Positions 33,993 through 42,211 of a stretch of 64,000 bases of DNA are shown one piece after another; position 1 is the stretch's first letter, and every line of letters starts with the position of its first letter. The DNA comes from Rheinheimera sp. (GTDB taxonomy: Bacteria > Pseudomonadota > Gammaproteobacteria > Enterobacterales > Alteromonadaceae): the NCBI GenBank assembly GCA_008015325.1, contig SSFI01000070.1, positions 1 through 64,000 of the forward strand, read 5' to 3'. The notes below the pieces were generated by a model that was not told the DNA's origin, made no database searches, and saw only the letters and a list, made by a program, of their open reading frames with translations. A program made the translations under genes and the position numbers.

Positions 33993-34607
33993 TTACAGGA
34001 TATCCAACAGTTCCACGTCGAAAATCAGCGCACTGTAAGGCTTGATAGCACCACCGGCGCCCCGCTCGCCATAGGCCAGATTGTGCGGGATATACAGACG
34101 GTATTTCGCACCTACCGGCATCAGTTGCAGTGCTTCAGTCCAGCCAGCGATCACGCCTGATACCGGGAACTCGGCTGGCTGACCGCGATTGTAAGAGCTG
34201 TCAAACACTGTGCCGTCAATCAGCGTGCCATGGTAATGCGTGCGGACTTTATCCGAGCGGCTTGGTTTTGCACCTGAGCCGGTGTTTAAAACTTCATATT
34301 GCAGACCAGAAGCAGTTACTGTGATACCTGCTTTCTTCGCATTTTCAGCAAGGAACGCTTCACCGGCGGCGGCGGCTAGCTGCGCTTTGGCAGCTTCCGC
34401 TTCCTGCATCCGGCCACTGATCACCTGAAAGGCTGCACGGATTTGGTCTTCACTGACTTCCGGCTCGTCACCGTAAAAAGCCGCCGCCAGACCTGCCGCT
34501 ACGGCAGCGATATCCAGACCATCAAACGGGTTGTCGGCCAGTTGTTGACCCATTTGCAGGCCGATGCCATAACTGGCGTGTTGTTCTAACGTAGTCAGAT
34601 TCGACAT
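33993..34607 (-). CDS. fklB: FKBP-type peptidyl-prolyl cis-trans isomerase (FklB-like)
   Basis: Catalyses proline isomerisation. The N-terminal dimerisation domain (SYGIGLQMGQQLADNP onwards, about residues 10-85) is joined by a helix to a C-terminal FKBP domain with VRTHYHGTLIDGTVFDSS, VIAGWTEALQLMPVG and YGERGAGG. ATG 34607 gives 204 residues without a signal peptide, so the cytoplasmic FklB type is preferred over the periplasmic FkpA. The longer frame to 34673 adds 22 unlike residues. It lies 90 bp after yfcL and could be read from that operon. Confidence 0.92.
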   Translation of the reverse strand: MSNLTTLEQHASYGIGLQMGQQLADNPFDGLDIAAVAAGLAAAFYGDEPEVSEDQIRAAFQVISGRMQEAEAAKAQLAAAAGEAFLAENAKKAGITVTASGLQYEVLNTGSGAKPSRSDKVRTHYHGTLIDGTVFDSSYNRGQPAEFPVSGVIAGWTEALQLMPVGAKYRLYIPHNLAYGERGAGGAIKPYSALIFDVELLDIL

Positions 34608-34697
34608 AAAGTTCACTTTTAGTTGAGGCGCACAGGCAGTGCAAAGACGCTGTACGCAGGGTTCGGGCAGCACGCTGCCAAAAATGGTTATGCTAGC

Positions 34698-34994
34698 TTA
34701 AACCGCCGGGCTTGTCTTGCCTGCCAGAGCAAGCGCGGACCAGATTTGCCGTACCAAAGCGGCATCGGTGTCATTCAGTTCGCCGTTCTCGATAGCTTGT
34801 GTCAGACTCTGATCGACCGCCTCAATCAGCTGCTGCTCAGTGAAGGGTTGCTCTTCGACTAAAAACCGACCGGCGGCGAGGTCGAGATGCCCTCTTAAAT
34901 AGCCTTGGGCAAATAATTCGTCATCGCTGGCAGTAGCAACTGCGGTATCAAAAAAGTCCGCGCAGTGGCGGATAAAATCCTGTGCTTGTTGCAT
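34698..34994 (-). CDS. yfcL: YfcL family protein
   Basis: A 98-residue acidic soluble protein of the YfcL family, whose function is unknown. The N-terminal DFFDTAVATASDDELFAQGYL and LRGHLDLAAGR segments are characteristic. It shares one base with the preceding ATP-NAD kinase-like gene (ATG at 34994 overlaps that gene's stop), so the two are one operon. In E. coli yfcL lies in the aroC-mnmC neighbourhood, which fits aroC being only 4 kb away here. Confidence 0.88.
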   Translation of the reverse strand: MQQAQDFIRHCADFFDTAVATASDDELFAQGYLRGHLDLAAGRFLVEEQPFTEQQLIEAVDQSLTQAIENGELNDTDAALVRQIWSALALAGKTSPAV

Positions 34995-36124
34995 TAGTCT
35001 TCGGCCCCCAGCCGGTACATCACATAATCGTTATAACCACACAAAATACGCAGCATGCCGCTGAGTTCCCGGTCCAGCTGCGGGTCACCACTGTCACTGA
35101 TGAGCGGCCGCCCTTCTAAGGCCTGAATTTTACTTTTGGTAGCAAGCAAATGAATATTCTGACGGCCGATAGCGCGGATCACTGCTGGCGACAGCTGCTG
35201 ATTGCCCCGACCAAAGATATGGCCCTGACCGCCAATTAACGTGATCACCAGCCGCGAAGGGTGCTGCTGCACCAATTCAAGCAGCTGGGCGGCCGTGACA
35301 TCAGCGGCAATGACCTGACCATTTTCAACGACATCGACGCCCAACAAGGTATTCGGCAGCCCCAATTCCTGCATCACCGCAGCCACTGTAGTGCCAGAAC
35401 CCATCACATAACGCACATCGTCTTCCATCTGGCTGACAAAATACGCGGCGAGGTCGTCCAGCACCAGAGCCTCAGATTCTTTCCCGGCAGATTTAACGCT
35501 CTGCACATAGCGCAACGCGGTTGGAATTTGCATCTCGCCGTAGCGTTTGGCCCGCACTGTGCCCTGGCGAAACGCGACTTCGTCAATATCCATCACCAGC
35601 GCTTCCTGCACAGAGATGAGCTCGCCACGCACCATCTGCGCGACCACTTTGCCGGCCGCAGCCGGGGTGATGGCATATACGCCGGAATGAATTTTACAGC
35701 CGGCCGGAATACCCAGCACGGTCACGCGCTCACCGACAGCACTGCAAATATTGCGCGCGGTGCCATCGCCGCCGGCGAATAACAACAAATCGATACCGGC
35801 TGCAGCCAATTGCTGGGCTGCATGTTCACTGTCTGCTGCGGTGGAAGGCTGCTGTGCCGCCTGACAGATCACTTCAGTGCTAAAACCTAAACTGCGGGCA
35901 ATGTCTTCGCCCATAGCGCCGGCAACTGTGCGGATTAAAATCTGCGCCTGCCAGGGCAGCAGTTCCAGTAAAGCCTGCTCCGCGCGCTGCTGTGCCATCG
36001 GCACAGCACCAAGCGCCAGCGCCTGCTCCGCCACGCCGTCGCTGCCTTTGAGACCAACTGCGCCGCCAAGGCCGGCATAAGGATTGATGATAAGTCCAAG
36101 ACGAAACATAGCAGAGGTACTCAT
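34994..36124 (-). CDS. ATP-NAD kinase family protein
   Basis: A 376-residue protein distantly related to NAD kinase. The N-terminus LGLIINPYAGLGGAVGLKGSD and the nucleotide-binding LLFAGGDGTARNI (about residue 115) are conserved, as is VLGIPAGCKIHSGVYA. These are the features of the acetoin-catabolism AcoX-like ATP-NAD kinase subgroup rather than the housekeeping NadK. Whether it phosphorylates NAD is unknown. GGAG is 6 bp before ATG 36124. The stop overlaps the yfcL start by one base. Confidence 0.88.
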   Translation of the reverse strand: MSTSAMFRLGLIINPYAGLGGAVGLKGSDGVAEQALALGAVPMAQQRAEQALLELLPWQAQILIRTVAGAMGEDIARSLGFSTEVICQAAQQPSTAADSEHAAQQLAAAGIDLLLFAGGDGTARNICSAVGERVTVLGIPAGCKIHSGVYAITPAAAGKVVAQMVRGELISVQEALVMDIDEVAFRQGTVRAKRYGEMQIPTALRYVQSVKSAGKESEALVLDDLAAYFVSQMEDDVRYVMGSGTTVAAVMQELGLPNTLLGVDVVENGQVIAADVTAAQLLELVQQHPSRLVITLIGGQGHIFGRGNQQLSPAVIRAIGRQNIHLLATKSKIQALEGRPLISDSGDPQLDRELSGMLRILCGYNDYVMYRLGAED

Positions 36125-36270
36125 GATTCACTCCAAGCGGCAAGCGCGATACGGGCCGGAAAAAACGCGGCATTGTAACTGGCTAGTCCCGGCTTGCCCA
36201 GCATCTGATTGAACTTGTCGGCGCGCTCCAGTAGATTAGACTTTTATACCTGTTGGCCGGACCAGTCCCT

Positions 36271-37731
36271 ATGTCCCTTGAAACCCAGTTTGCTCAGTTA
36301 CGTAAAGATTATTTGTGCGATCCGTACCCCAGCCTGTCCCAGCGTAAAGCTGCGCTTAAAGCCCTGCGACATCAGCTGTTGGCGATGCAAGCGAGCCTAT
36401 ATCAGGCGGCGGCAACAGATTTCGGCCAGCGTTCAGCTTCCGAAACCCGGCTGCTCGAAGTGTTGCCCAGTATCAACAGCATTGATTACAGCCTGCGCCG
36501 GTTAAAAGGCTGGATGAAACCACAAAAGCGCCATGTCAGTCCGCTGTTCTGGCCGGCCAGTAATCACGTGGAATATCAGCCGCTTGGCGTGGTTGGCATT
36601 ATAGTGCCGTGGAACTATCCGATCTTTCTCGCGCTTGGCCCTTTAGTTGCCGCTATCAGCGCCGGCAACAAAGTGATGCTCAAATTGTCAGAATCCACCC
36701 CGGCTATTAATCAGGTGTTAAAGCAGCTGATTGAAAAAGCCGTGCCGGACAGCGCTTTGGTAATTGAAGGCGAAGCTGATGTCGCGGCCACGTTCAGCCA
36801 ACTACCCTTTGACCATCTGCTGTTTACCGGCTCTACGGCAGTCGGCCGCCACGTCATGCTGGCCGCGGCGCAAAACCTGACGCCGGTTACGCTGGAGCTT
36901 GGCGGTAAATCACCAGTATTGTTAGGCCCGGACTTAAGCCTGAATGACTATGCCGACCGCATCATCTTCGGCAAATGTGCCAATGGTGGGCAGACCTGTG
37001 TCGCACCGGATTATTTATTAGTACCGACCGGCAGAGAACAACGCGCAGCAGAAAAACTGAAAGCACATTATCAACAGATGTTTCCACAAGGCCGGCTGAG
37101 CAGCGACTGGACTTCAGTGATAAACCACAGACAGTGGCAACGCCTGCAGCAAGCCATGCAACAGGCTGAAGCAGCCGGCGCGCAAATCATCTCCTGTGGC
37201 GAGCCGGTAAAGCCCGACGACCCGCTTCGCCGGATGGACTTGCAGCTGGTGCTGAACGCCCCGCTTGACTGTCAGCTCTGGCAACAGGAAATTTTTGGCC
37301 CGATACTGCCGATTTACGGTTACCGCAGTACCAAGGAAGCTATCGAATTTATTCAGGCGCGGCCACGGCCACTGGCGTTTTATCTGTTCAGCCACGACAA
37401 AGAACTGCAACAACGCTGCCGTGAGCAAATCCACGCCGGCGGCGTCTGCATCAACGACACCTTAGTCCATGTCGGGCAGGATGATTTACCTTTTGGCGGC
37501 GTAGGCCCATCCGGTATGGGTCACTATCATGGTAAAGAAGGCTTTTTAACCTTCAGTCACGCCAAAGCGGTACACCGCAAAGGCCGCTTTTCCAGCGGTA
37601 TCTTTGCTTATCCAAAGTTCAGGGCTCGGCTGCTCGATAAGGTGTTAGATCTGTGGTTTGGTTACCGTATCGCTAACGCCGACCGGCCGGATGACACGCG
37701 GCAGGCCCTGCACCAGCGCGAAGGCAAATAG
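36271..37731 (+). CDS. Coniferyl aldehyde dehydrogenase family protein
   Basis: An NAD(P)-dependent aldehyde dehydrogenase of the class 3/CalB group. The blocks are PLGVVGIIVPWNYPIFLALG (residues ~105-125), the FTGSTAVGRHV cofactor loop, the catalytic Glu in LELGGKSPVLL, and the catalytic Cys in CANGGQTCVAPDY. The C-terminal LPFGGVGPSGMGHYHG and FLTFSHAKAVHRK are typical of this subgroup. ATG 36271 gives 486 residues. The family name refers to coniferaldehyde, but many members oxidise medium-chain aliphatic aldehydes. Its last 87 bp overlap the convergent MFS gene. Confidence 0.88.
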   Translation: MSLETQFAQLRKDYLCDPYPSLSQRKAALKALRHQLLAMQASLYQAAATDFGQRSASETRLLEVLPSINSIDYSLRRLKGWMKPQKRHVSPLFWPASNHVEYQPLGVVGIIVPWNYPIFLALGPLVAAISAGNKVMLKLSESTPAINQVLKQLIEKAVPDSALVIEGEADVAATFSQLPFDHLLFTGSTAVGRHVMLAAAQNLTPVTLELGGKSPVLLGPDLSLNDYADRIIFGKCANGGQTCVAPDYLLVPTGREQRAAEKLKAHYQQMFPQGRLSSDWTSVINHRQWQRLQQAMQQAEAAGAQIISCGEPVKPDDPLRRMDLQLVLNAPLDCQLWQQEIFGPILPIYGYRSTKEAIEFIQARPRPLAFYLFSHDKELQQRCREQIHAGGVCINDTLVHVGQDDLPFGGVGPSGMGHYHGKEGFLTFSHAKAVHRKGRFSSGIFAYPKFRARLLDKVLDLWFGYRIANADRPDDTRQALHQREGK

Positions 37732-38826
37732 GCAGGCCATGGCAGCCCAGCTGAAACTGAGCTGACTGCCGGCCCCGTCCTGCCAGGTCCAGCCGGCGAT
37801 GTAAGCGCCCAAAGCACCACCACCGCCGTAAATCAGGCCGGCATACAGCGCCTGGCCACGACCACGCTGCGCCGGCGGGAAAAACTGCTGAATAAACTGC
37901 ATAGCGCAACTGTGCGCTACGGCAAAACTAAAGGCATGCAATAACATCGATACTGCGAGCACTAATGGCTCATCCCCAAACCAACCCACCACAGCCCAGC
38001 GCAAAGCTGTCAGCAGATAACACAGCCCCAGCAGCATGCTATAACTGCGCTGGCCTAAAATCTTGCCGGCATAATAAAAAGCCACAATTTCAGCCGCCAC
38101 CGCCAATGCAATCAGCAAACCTGACGCAGTACCGCTATAGCCAAGATCCCGGCAATACAAGGTAAAAAAGCCATAAAAAGGTGCAAAGCTCAGCTGCAGT
38201 AAAAACGCCGCCAGCATAAAAAGTACAAAAGGCCGGTGCAGCCACAAAGTGCGAAATTTGATGGCAATTTCCGCTGGTGCCGCTTGCAGCGAAAAAGCCG
38301 GCAATTGCAATAATGCTAAGAGCATCAGCAGTAAAAACAACAAAGCGCCGCCAGGTAAAAAACCGGGGCCTAGTTGTTCCAGCGCCATACCACTGCCAAC
38401 CACCAACAAAATGTAACCGACACTGCCAGCTGAACGCACTTTGCTGTAACGGCCGGTATCATTATTCAGATAATAAAATGCCGCCGACTCAAGCTGTGGC
38501 AAAATCGCCGTCCAGCACAGACTGTACAGCACAAGCCCAAGCAACAGCAGGCTATAACCTGCATCGATAAAAGTACTGCACCAACCGACTGCCGCCAGCA
38601 CAGCCCCTAAGCGCATCACGCCGACCGGGTCGCCACGTCTTGCCGCCAGCAGGCTCCATAAATTAGGCCCGACAATCCGCATCGCCGTTACTATCGCCAG
38701 TAAAGTGCCGATTTGCTGGGAGTTAAGGCCCCGGTGGTCCAAAAAGATACCAATATAAGGCACGAACACACCTAACACGGCGAAATAAGCCAGATAAGCC
38801 AGGCTCAGACTTTGGGTGGTTTGCAT
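37645..38826 (-). CDS. MFS transporter, HcaT/3-phenylpropionate-permease-like
   Basis: A 393-residue inner-membrane transporter with about twelve hydrophobic segments. It belongs to the MFS_1-like group with LacY/HcaT-type ends. The N-terminal LAYLAYFAVLGVFVPYIGIF and GLNSQQIGTLLAIVTAMR, and PPAQRGRGQALYAGLIYGGG in the C-terminal half, are typical. ATG 38826 with GGGA upstream is chosen; the longer frame to 38880 runs into the aroC terminator. The substrate is unknown. The 3' end overlaps the aldehyde dehydrogenase by 87 bp, so the two stop regions share DNA on opposite strands. Confidence 0.85.
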   Translation of the reverse strand: MQTTQSLSLAYLAYFAVLGVFVPYIGIFLDHRGLNSQQIGTLLAIVTAMRIVGPNLWSLLAARRGDPVGVMRLGAVLAAVGWCSTFIDAGYSLLLLGLVLYSLCWTAILPQLESAAFYYLNNDTGRYSKVRSAGSVGYILLVVGSGMALEQLGPGFLPGGALLFLLLMLLALLQLPAFSLQAAPAEIAIKFRTLWLHRPFVLFMLAAFLLQLSFAPFYGFFTLYCRDLGYSGTASGLLIALAVAAEIVAFYYAGKILGQRSYSMLLGLCYLLTALRWAVVGWFGDEPLVLAVSMLLHAFSFAVAHSCAMQFIQQFFPPAQRGRGQALYAGLIYGGGGALGAYIAGWTWQDGAGSQLSFSWAAMACLFAFALVQGLPRVIRPVGVSDTVTKPQI

Positions 38827-38868
38827 AGAGATCCCAGGGCAAAGGTAAAAAGCACCGCGACAACAGCG

Positions 38869-38902
38869 CAAAAAACACAACGGCTGAATCTTCAGCCGTT
38901 GT
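38869..38902 (-). terminator. Terminator after aroC
   Basis: On the minus strand ACAACGGCTGAA / TTCAGCCGTTGT with a 2-base loop, followed by GTTTTTT. It separates aroC from the MFS gene. Confidence 0.92.
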
Positions 38903-38930
38903 CATCAAACATGTTCAGCGCATCAACACA

Positions 38931-40043
38931 TCAGATGTCTTGCTGACGGCTAATCGCAGCAATATCCGGCGTGCTGACCTGCACCTGATGATTCTGCGCA
39001 TGGTGACGCAAGAAATGGTCCATCAGCACTATCGCCAGCATCGCTTCAGCAATGGGTACAGCGCGAATACCAACACAGGGGTCGTGCCGGCCTTTGGTCA
39101 CCAATTCCACCGGCTCACCGCTGGTATTAATACTCTGGCCCGGAATGCTGATACTCGACGTTGGCTTTAACGCCATGCTGACCCGAATGTCCTGACCCGA
39201 TGAAATACCGCCGAGGATACCGCCGGCATGGTTCGCCGTGAATCCCTGCGGCGTAAGCGCATCACGGTGGGTTGAACCTTGCTGTTCCACCACGGCAAAA
39301 CCATCGCCAATTTCCACCGCTTTGACCGCATTAATGCTCATCATGGCATGGGCGATATCGGCGTCGAGCCGGTCAAACACCGGTTCGCCCCAGCCTACCG
39401 GCACATTGCTGGCCACCACATTCACGCGGGCGCCCACTGAATCGCCGGATTTTTTCAGATCGCGCATAAAGCTATCCAGCGCTTCGATTTTGTCAGCGTC
39501 CGGACAGAAAAAGTCGTTTTGCTCCACCTGTGACCAATCGAGTTTTTCTGCTTTGACCGGGCCAAGCTGGGCTAAATAACCACGCACTTCAATACCAAAC
39601 CGTTGTTTCAGATACTGTTTGGCAATAGCTCCGGCAGCCACCCGCACTGCAGTTTCCCGTGCTGATGAACGGCCACCGCCACGGTAATCGCGGATACCGT
39701 ATTTGTGGTGATAAGTGTAATCGGCATGACCCGGGCGGAATAAGTCTTTGATATTGGAATAATCCTGCGAGCGCTGATCGGTATTTTCAATCAGCAGGCC
39801 AATTGAAGCCCCTGTGGTCACGCCTTCAAACACACCGGATAAAAACTTCACCACATCGTCTTCCCGTCGCTGCGTGGTGTATCGCGATGTGCCGGGTTTG
39901 CGCCGGTCCAGGTCGTGTTGAATAGCGTCCAAATCCAGTTTCAGACCTGGTGGGCAACCATCAACAATACCGCCGATCGCCGGACCATGGCTTTCACCAA
40001 AAGTAGTTAAACGGAACAATTCACCAATGCTATTGCCGGCCAT
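38931..40043 (-). CDS. aroC: Chorismate synthase
   Basis: The last step of the shikimate pathway: 5-enolpyruvylshikimate-3-phosphate to chorismate, with reduced FMN. Family signatures are [18 protein letters not shown] near the N-terminus, the [20 protein letters not shown] block (about residue 125) and the C-terminal [18 protein letters not shown]. The length of 370 is slightly above the 361 of E. coli. It begins 3 bp after the prmB stop and they form an operon, as in E. coli. Its product feeds PabB, encoded at 10 kb. Confidence 0.97.
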   Translation of the reverse strand: MAGNSIGELFRLTTFGESHGPAIGGIVDGCPPGLKLDLDAIQHDLDRRKPGTSRYTTQRREDDVVKFLSGVFEGVTTGASIGLLIENTDQRSQDYSNIKDLFRPGHADYTYHHKYGIRDYRGGGRSSARETAVRVAAGAIAKQYLKQRFGIEVRGYLAQLGPVKAEKLDWSQVEQNDFFCPDADKIEALDSFMRDLKKSGDSVGARVNVVASNVPVGWGEPVFDRLDADIAHAMMSINAVKAVEIGDGFAVVEQQGSTHRDALTPQGFTANHAGGILGGISSGQDIRVSMALKPTSSISIPGQSINTSGEPVELVTKGRHDPCVGIRAVPIAEAMLAIVLMDHFLRHHAQNHQVQVSTPDIAAISRQQDI

Positions 40044-40046
40044 GGT

Positions 40047-41015
40047 TTACTCCTGAAAAAAGGCCTGAAACTGCTTTAACTGGGCTTTGGTCAGGGCAAA
40101 TACGCCGTGGCCGCCGTGTTCAAATTCAATCCAGTCAAAAGGAACCTGCGGGAAACGCTCACAAAGCGCAACCATACTGTTACCCACCTCGCAAATCAGC
40201 ACGCCGTCATCATTCAGATGCGCTGCGGCGCCGGCCAGAATACGCATAGTCAGCTCCAGCCCATCTTCGCCGGACGCTAAACCAAGCTCAGGCTCATGGC
40301 GGAATTCATCGGGCAAATCGGCCATATCTTCGGCGTCGACATAAGGCGGATTAGTGACAATCAAATCGTAGGTATGGCCCGGGATAGCATCGTAGCCGTC
40401 CGACAAAATTGGGAACACCCGATGATACAAGCCATGCTGATCGATATTCATATCTGCCACTGTTAAGGCATCTTCGCTGATATCAATGGCATCCACTTCC
40501 GCGTCCGGCAAATAGTGCGCACAGGCAATCGCGATGCAGCCTGAGCCGGTGCATAAATCCAGAATGCGCAACGGAGGATTTTGCGGGAACCAGCGGGAAA
40601 ACTGCTGTTTGATCAGTTCGCCAATCGGTGAACGCGGCACCAATACCCGCTCATCGACATAAAAAGGTAAATCGGCAAAATAAGCGTGATGCGTCAGATA
40701 AGCGGCCGGAATGCGCTGTTCAATGCGTTGCTGCAACAGAGCAGCAAACTGGCGTTTTTCGCTGCGGGTCAGCCGGGTGGTCAGCAACACCGGGTCCGCG
40801 ATATGGGTCATGTGCAGCGTGAAGGCCATCAACAGGCCGGCTTCATCCCAGGGATTGTCGGTACCATGACCGAAATACAGGTCAGCGGCGTTGAATTGGC
40901 TGACCGCAAAACGCAGCCAGTCGTGAATACTGTGTAAATCGGCTAAGGCTTCGTCGATTAATTCCGCGGTTAGCGGAGAAGTTTGTGCTTCAGTCATTTC
41001 TTTCAGTGTGCTCAT
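40047..41015 (-). CDS. prmB: 50S ribosomal protein L3 N5-glutamine methyltransferase
   Basis: Methylates a glutamine of ribosomal protein L3. The AdoMet-binding part has [16 protein letters not shown], and the catalytic [10 protein letters not shown] motif follows, with the L3-specific N-terminal [12 protein letters not shown] block. Three in-frame starts exist. The ATG at 41033 shares its bases with the divergent smrB ATG. The ATG at 41015 gives 322 residues, and one at 40997 aligns best with E. coli PrmB. None has a clear ribosome site; 41015 is a compromise. It is followed by aroC after 3 bp. Confidence 0.93.
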   Translation of the reverse strand: MSTLKEMTEAQTSPLTAELIDEALADLHSIHDWLRFAVSQFNAADLYFGHGTDNPWDEAGLLMAFTLHMTHIADPVLLTTRLTRSEKRQFAALLQQRIEQRIPAAYLTHHAYFADLPFYVDERVLVPRSPIGELIKQQFSRWFPQNPPLRILDLCTGSGCIAIACAHYLPDAEVDAIDISEDALTVADMNIDQHGLYHRVFPILSDGYDAIPGHTYDLIVTNPPYVDAEDMADLPDEFRHEPELGLASGEDGLELTMRILAGAAAHLNDDGVLICEVGNSMVALCERFPQVPFDWIEFEHGGHGVFALTKAQLKQFQAFFQE

Positions 41016-41031
41016 TGGATAGACTTGCGCC

Positions 41032-41562
41032 ATGCGAAAGACACCACCAATAACCGATCAGGATATTCAGCTGTTCCGTGATGCGATCTCGGGTGCCCGC
41101 CCTATGGCGCAGGACAAGATAACGCTGACCCCGCCACGCAGCAAGAAGAAATCTGCCATCAAGACGTCTGAAAGTCAGCCGGCTGCCAGTTTATTCTATT
41201 TTTCTGATCAATACGAAGGTTATCAGTTCGATGGCGGCACTGTCAGTTATGTCCAGCCCGGCGAAGACTTGCATTTGGCCAAAAATTTAAAACGCGGCGA
41301 ATTTCAGCCCTGCGTGGTGCTGGACTTACATGGACTCAGTCAACAGGACGCCAAACATGAACTGGCGGGACTGTTGGATTATTGCCAGCGCGAGCATTTC
41401 AATTGCGCTTGTGTGGTGCATGGCAAAGGCAGTGGGCTGTTAGCGCGTAAAGTGCCGAACTGGCTCATTCAGCACCCGAATGTACGCGCCTTTCATACCG
41501 CCCCAACCCACTGGGGCCGCGACGGCGCATTATTAGTTTTACTGAAAACGCCGGATAAATAA
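41032..41562 (+). CDS. smrB: Endonuclease SmrB (ribosome rescue, Smr domain)
   Basis: Cleaves mRNA between collided ribosomes. The C-terminal Smr domain (about residues 98-172) shows [17 protein letters not shown] with the DLHG motif, [16 protein letters not shown] with the HGKG motif, and [18 protein letters not shown]. The N-terminal [12 protein letters not shown] block also matches E. coli SmrB. ATG 41032 overlaps, on the opposite strand, an in-frame ATG of prmB (CATG). The gene ends one base before the sixA stop on the other strand, so it is fitted tightly between its neighbours. Confidence 0.94.
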   Translation: MRKTPPITDQDIQLFRDAISGARPMAQDKITLTPPRSKKKSAIKTSESQPAASLFYFSDQYEGYQFDGGTVSYVQPGEDLHLAKNLKRGEFQPCVVLDLHGLSQQDAKHELAGLLDYCQREHFNCACVVHGKGSGLLARKVPNWLIQHPNVRAFHTAPTHWGRDGALLVLLKTPDK

Positions 41563-42051
41563 TCAGGAGCTGATGAGCTGCAAATCAGCCGGGGCGATTT
41601 TCTCCAGCAAAACGCCCTGACCACCCGGCGTGTATTCAATACAGGCCAGTGCGGCTGTATCAAAAATCGGTGTGTTACCACTTCGGGTAAAAGTTTCCAC
41701 TAAAAAGCTGACCAACGGCATGTGGGAGACTATCAGAATGCGCGCTGCCGGCATTTCTGCCAATAAGGCATCCACATAGAGCTGCACCTGCTGACTGTCA
41801 CCGTCCGGTACCAGTTCCGGCAAAGTCTGTAATTGCGTCGTCCCGCCCTGTTGTGCCAACATCAAGGCAGCCGTTTGCTGGGTGCGGACATAGGGACTTG
41901 CCAGAATATAATCGAAATGGGCGTAAACTTTTGTCAGCCACGTTGCCATCTGACTGACTTCGGCATCCCCGCGGGCATTCAGTTGCCGTTGACTATCCTG
42001 ACTGCTTTGCGCCACCGCTTCGCCGTGCCGCATGATAACCAGATTGACCAT
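41563..42051 (-). CDS. sixA: Phosphohistidine phosphatase SixA
   Basis: A small histidine phosphatase that removes phosphate from phosphohistidine, in E. coli from the nitrogen phosphotransferase protein NPr. The catalytic RHG is in LVIMRHGEAVAQ. The second conserved region DYILASPYVRTQQTA and the His in LIVSHMPLVSFLVE are present. ATG 42051 gives 162 residues, matching E. coli SixA (161); the frame continues ten codons upstream without support. It is tail-to-tail with smrB with no gap. Confidence 0.93.
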   Translation of the reverse strand: MVNLVIMRHGEAVAQSSQDSQRQLNARGDAEVSQMATWLTKVYAHFDYILASPYVRTQQTAALMLAQQGGTTQLQTLPELVPDGDSQQVQLYVDALLAEMPAARILIVSHMPLVSFLVETFTRSGNTPIFDTAALACIEYTPGGQGVLLEKIAPADLQLISS

Positions 42052-42211
42052 TATGTACACCATCAACAACTTCGCGCCCAACGCGAAAAGAGTGCGCTAT
42101 GATAATGAAAGATCTTTGTCACAGTAACTGATAATAAAGCATAGATTTTATTCTTTATATTCCTTAATCGTATGATGAGCTGCAGTAAAACTCGTCGCAT
42201 TTAGCCTGACC

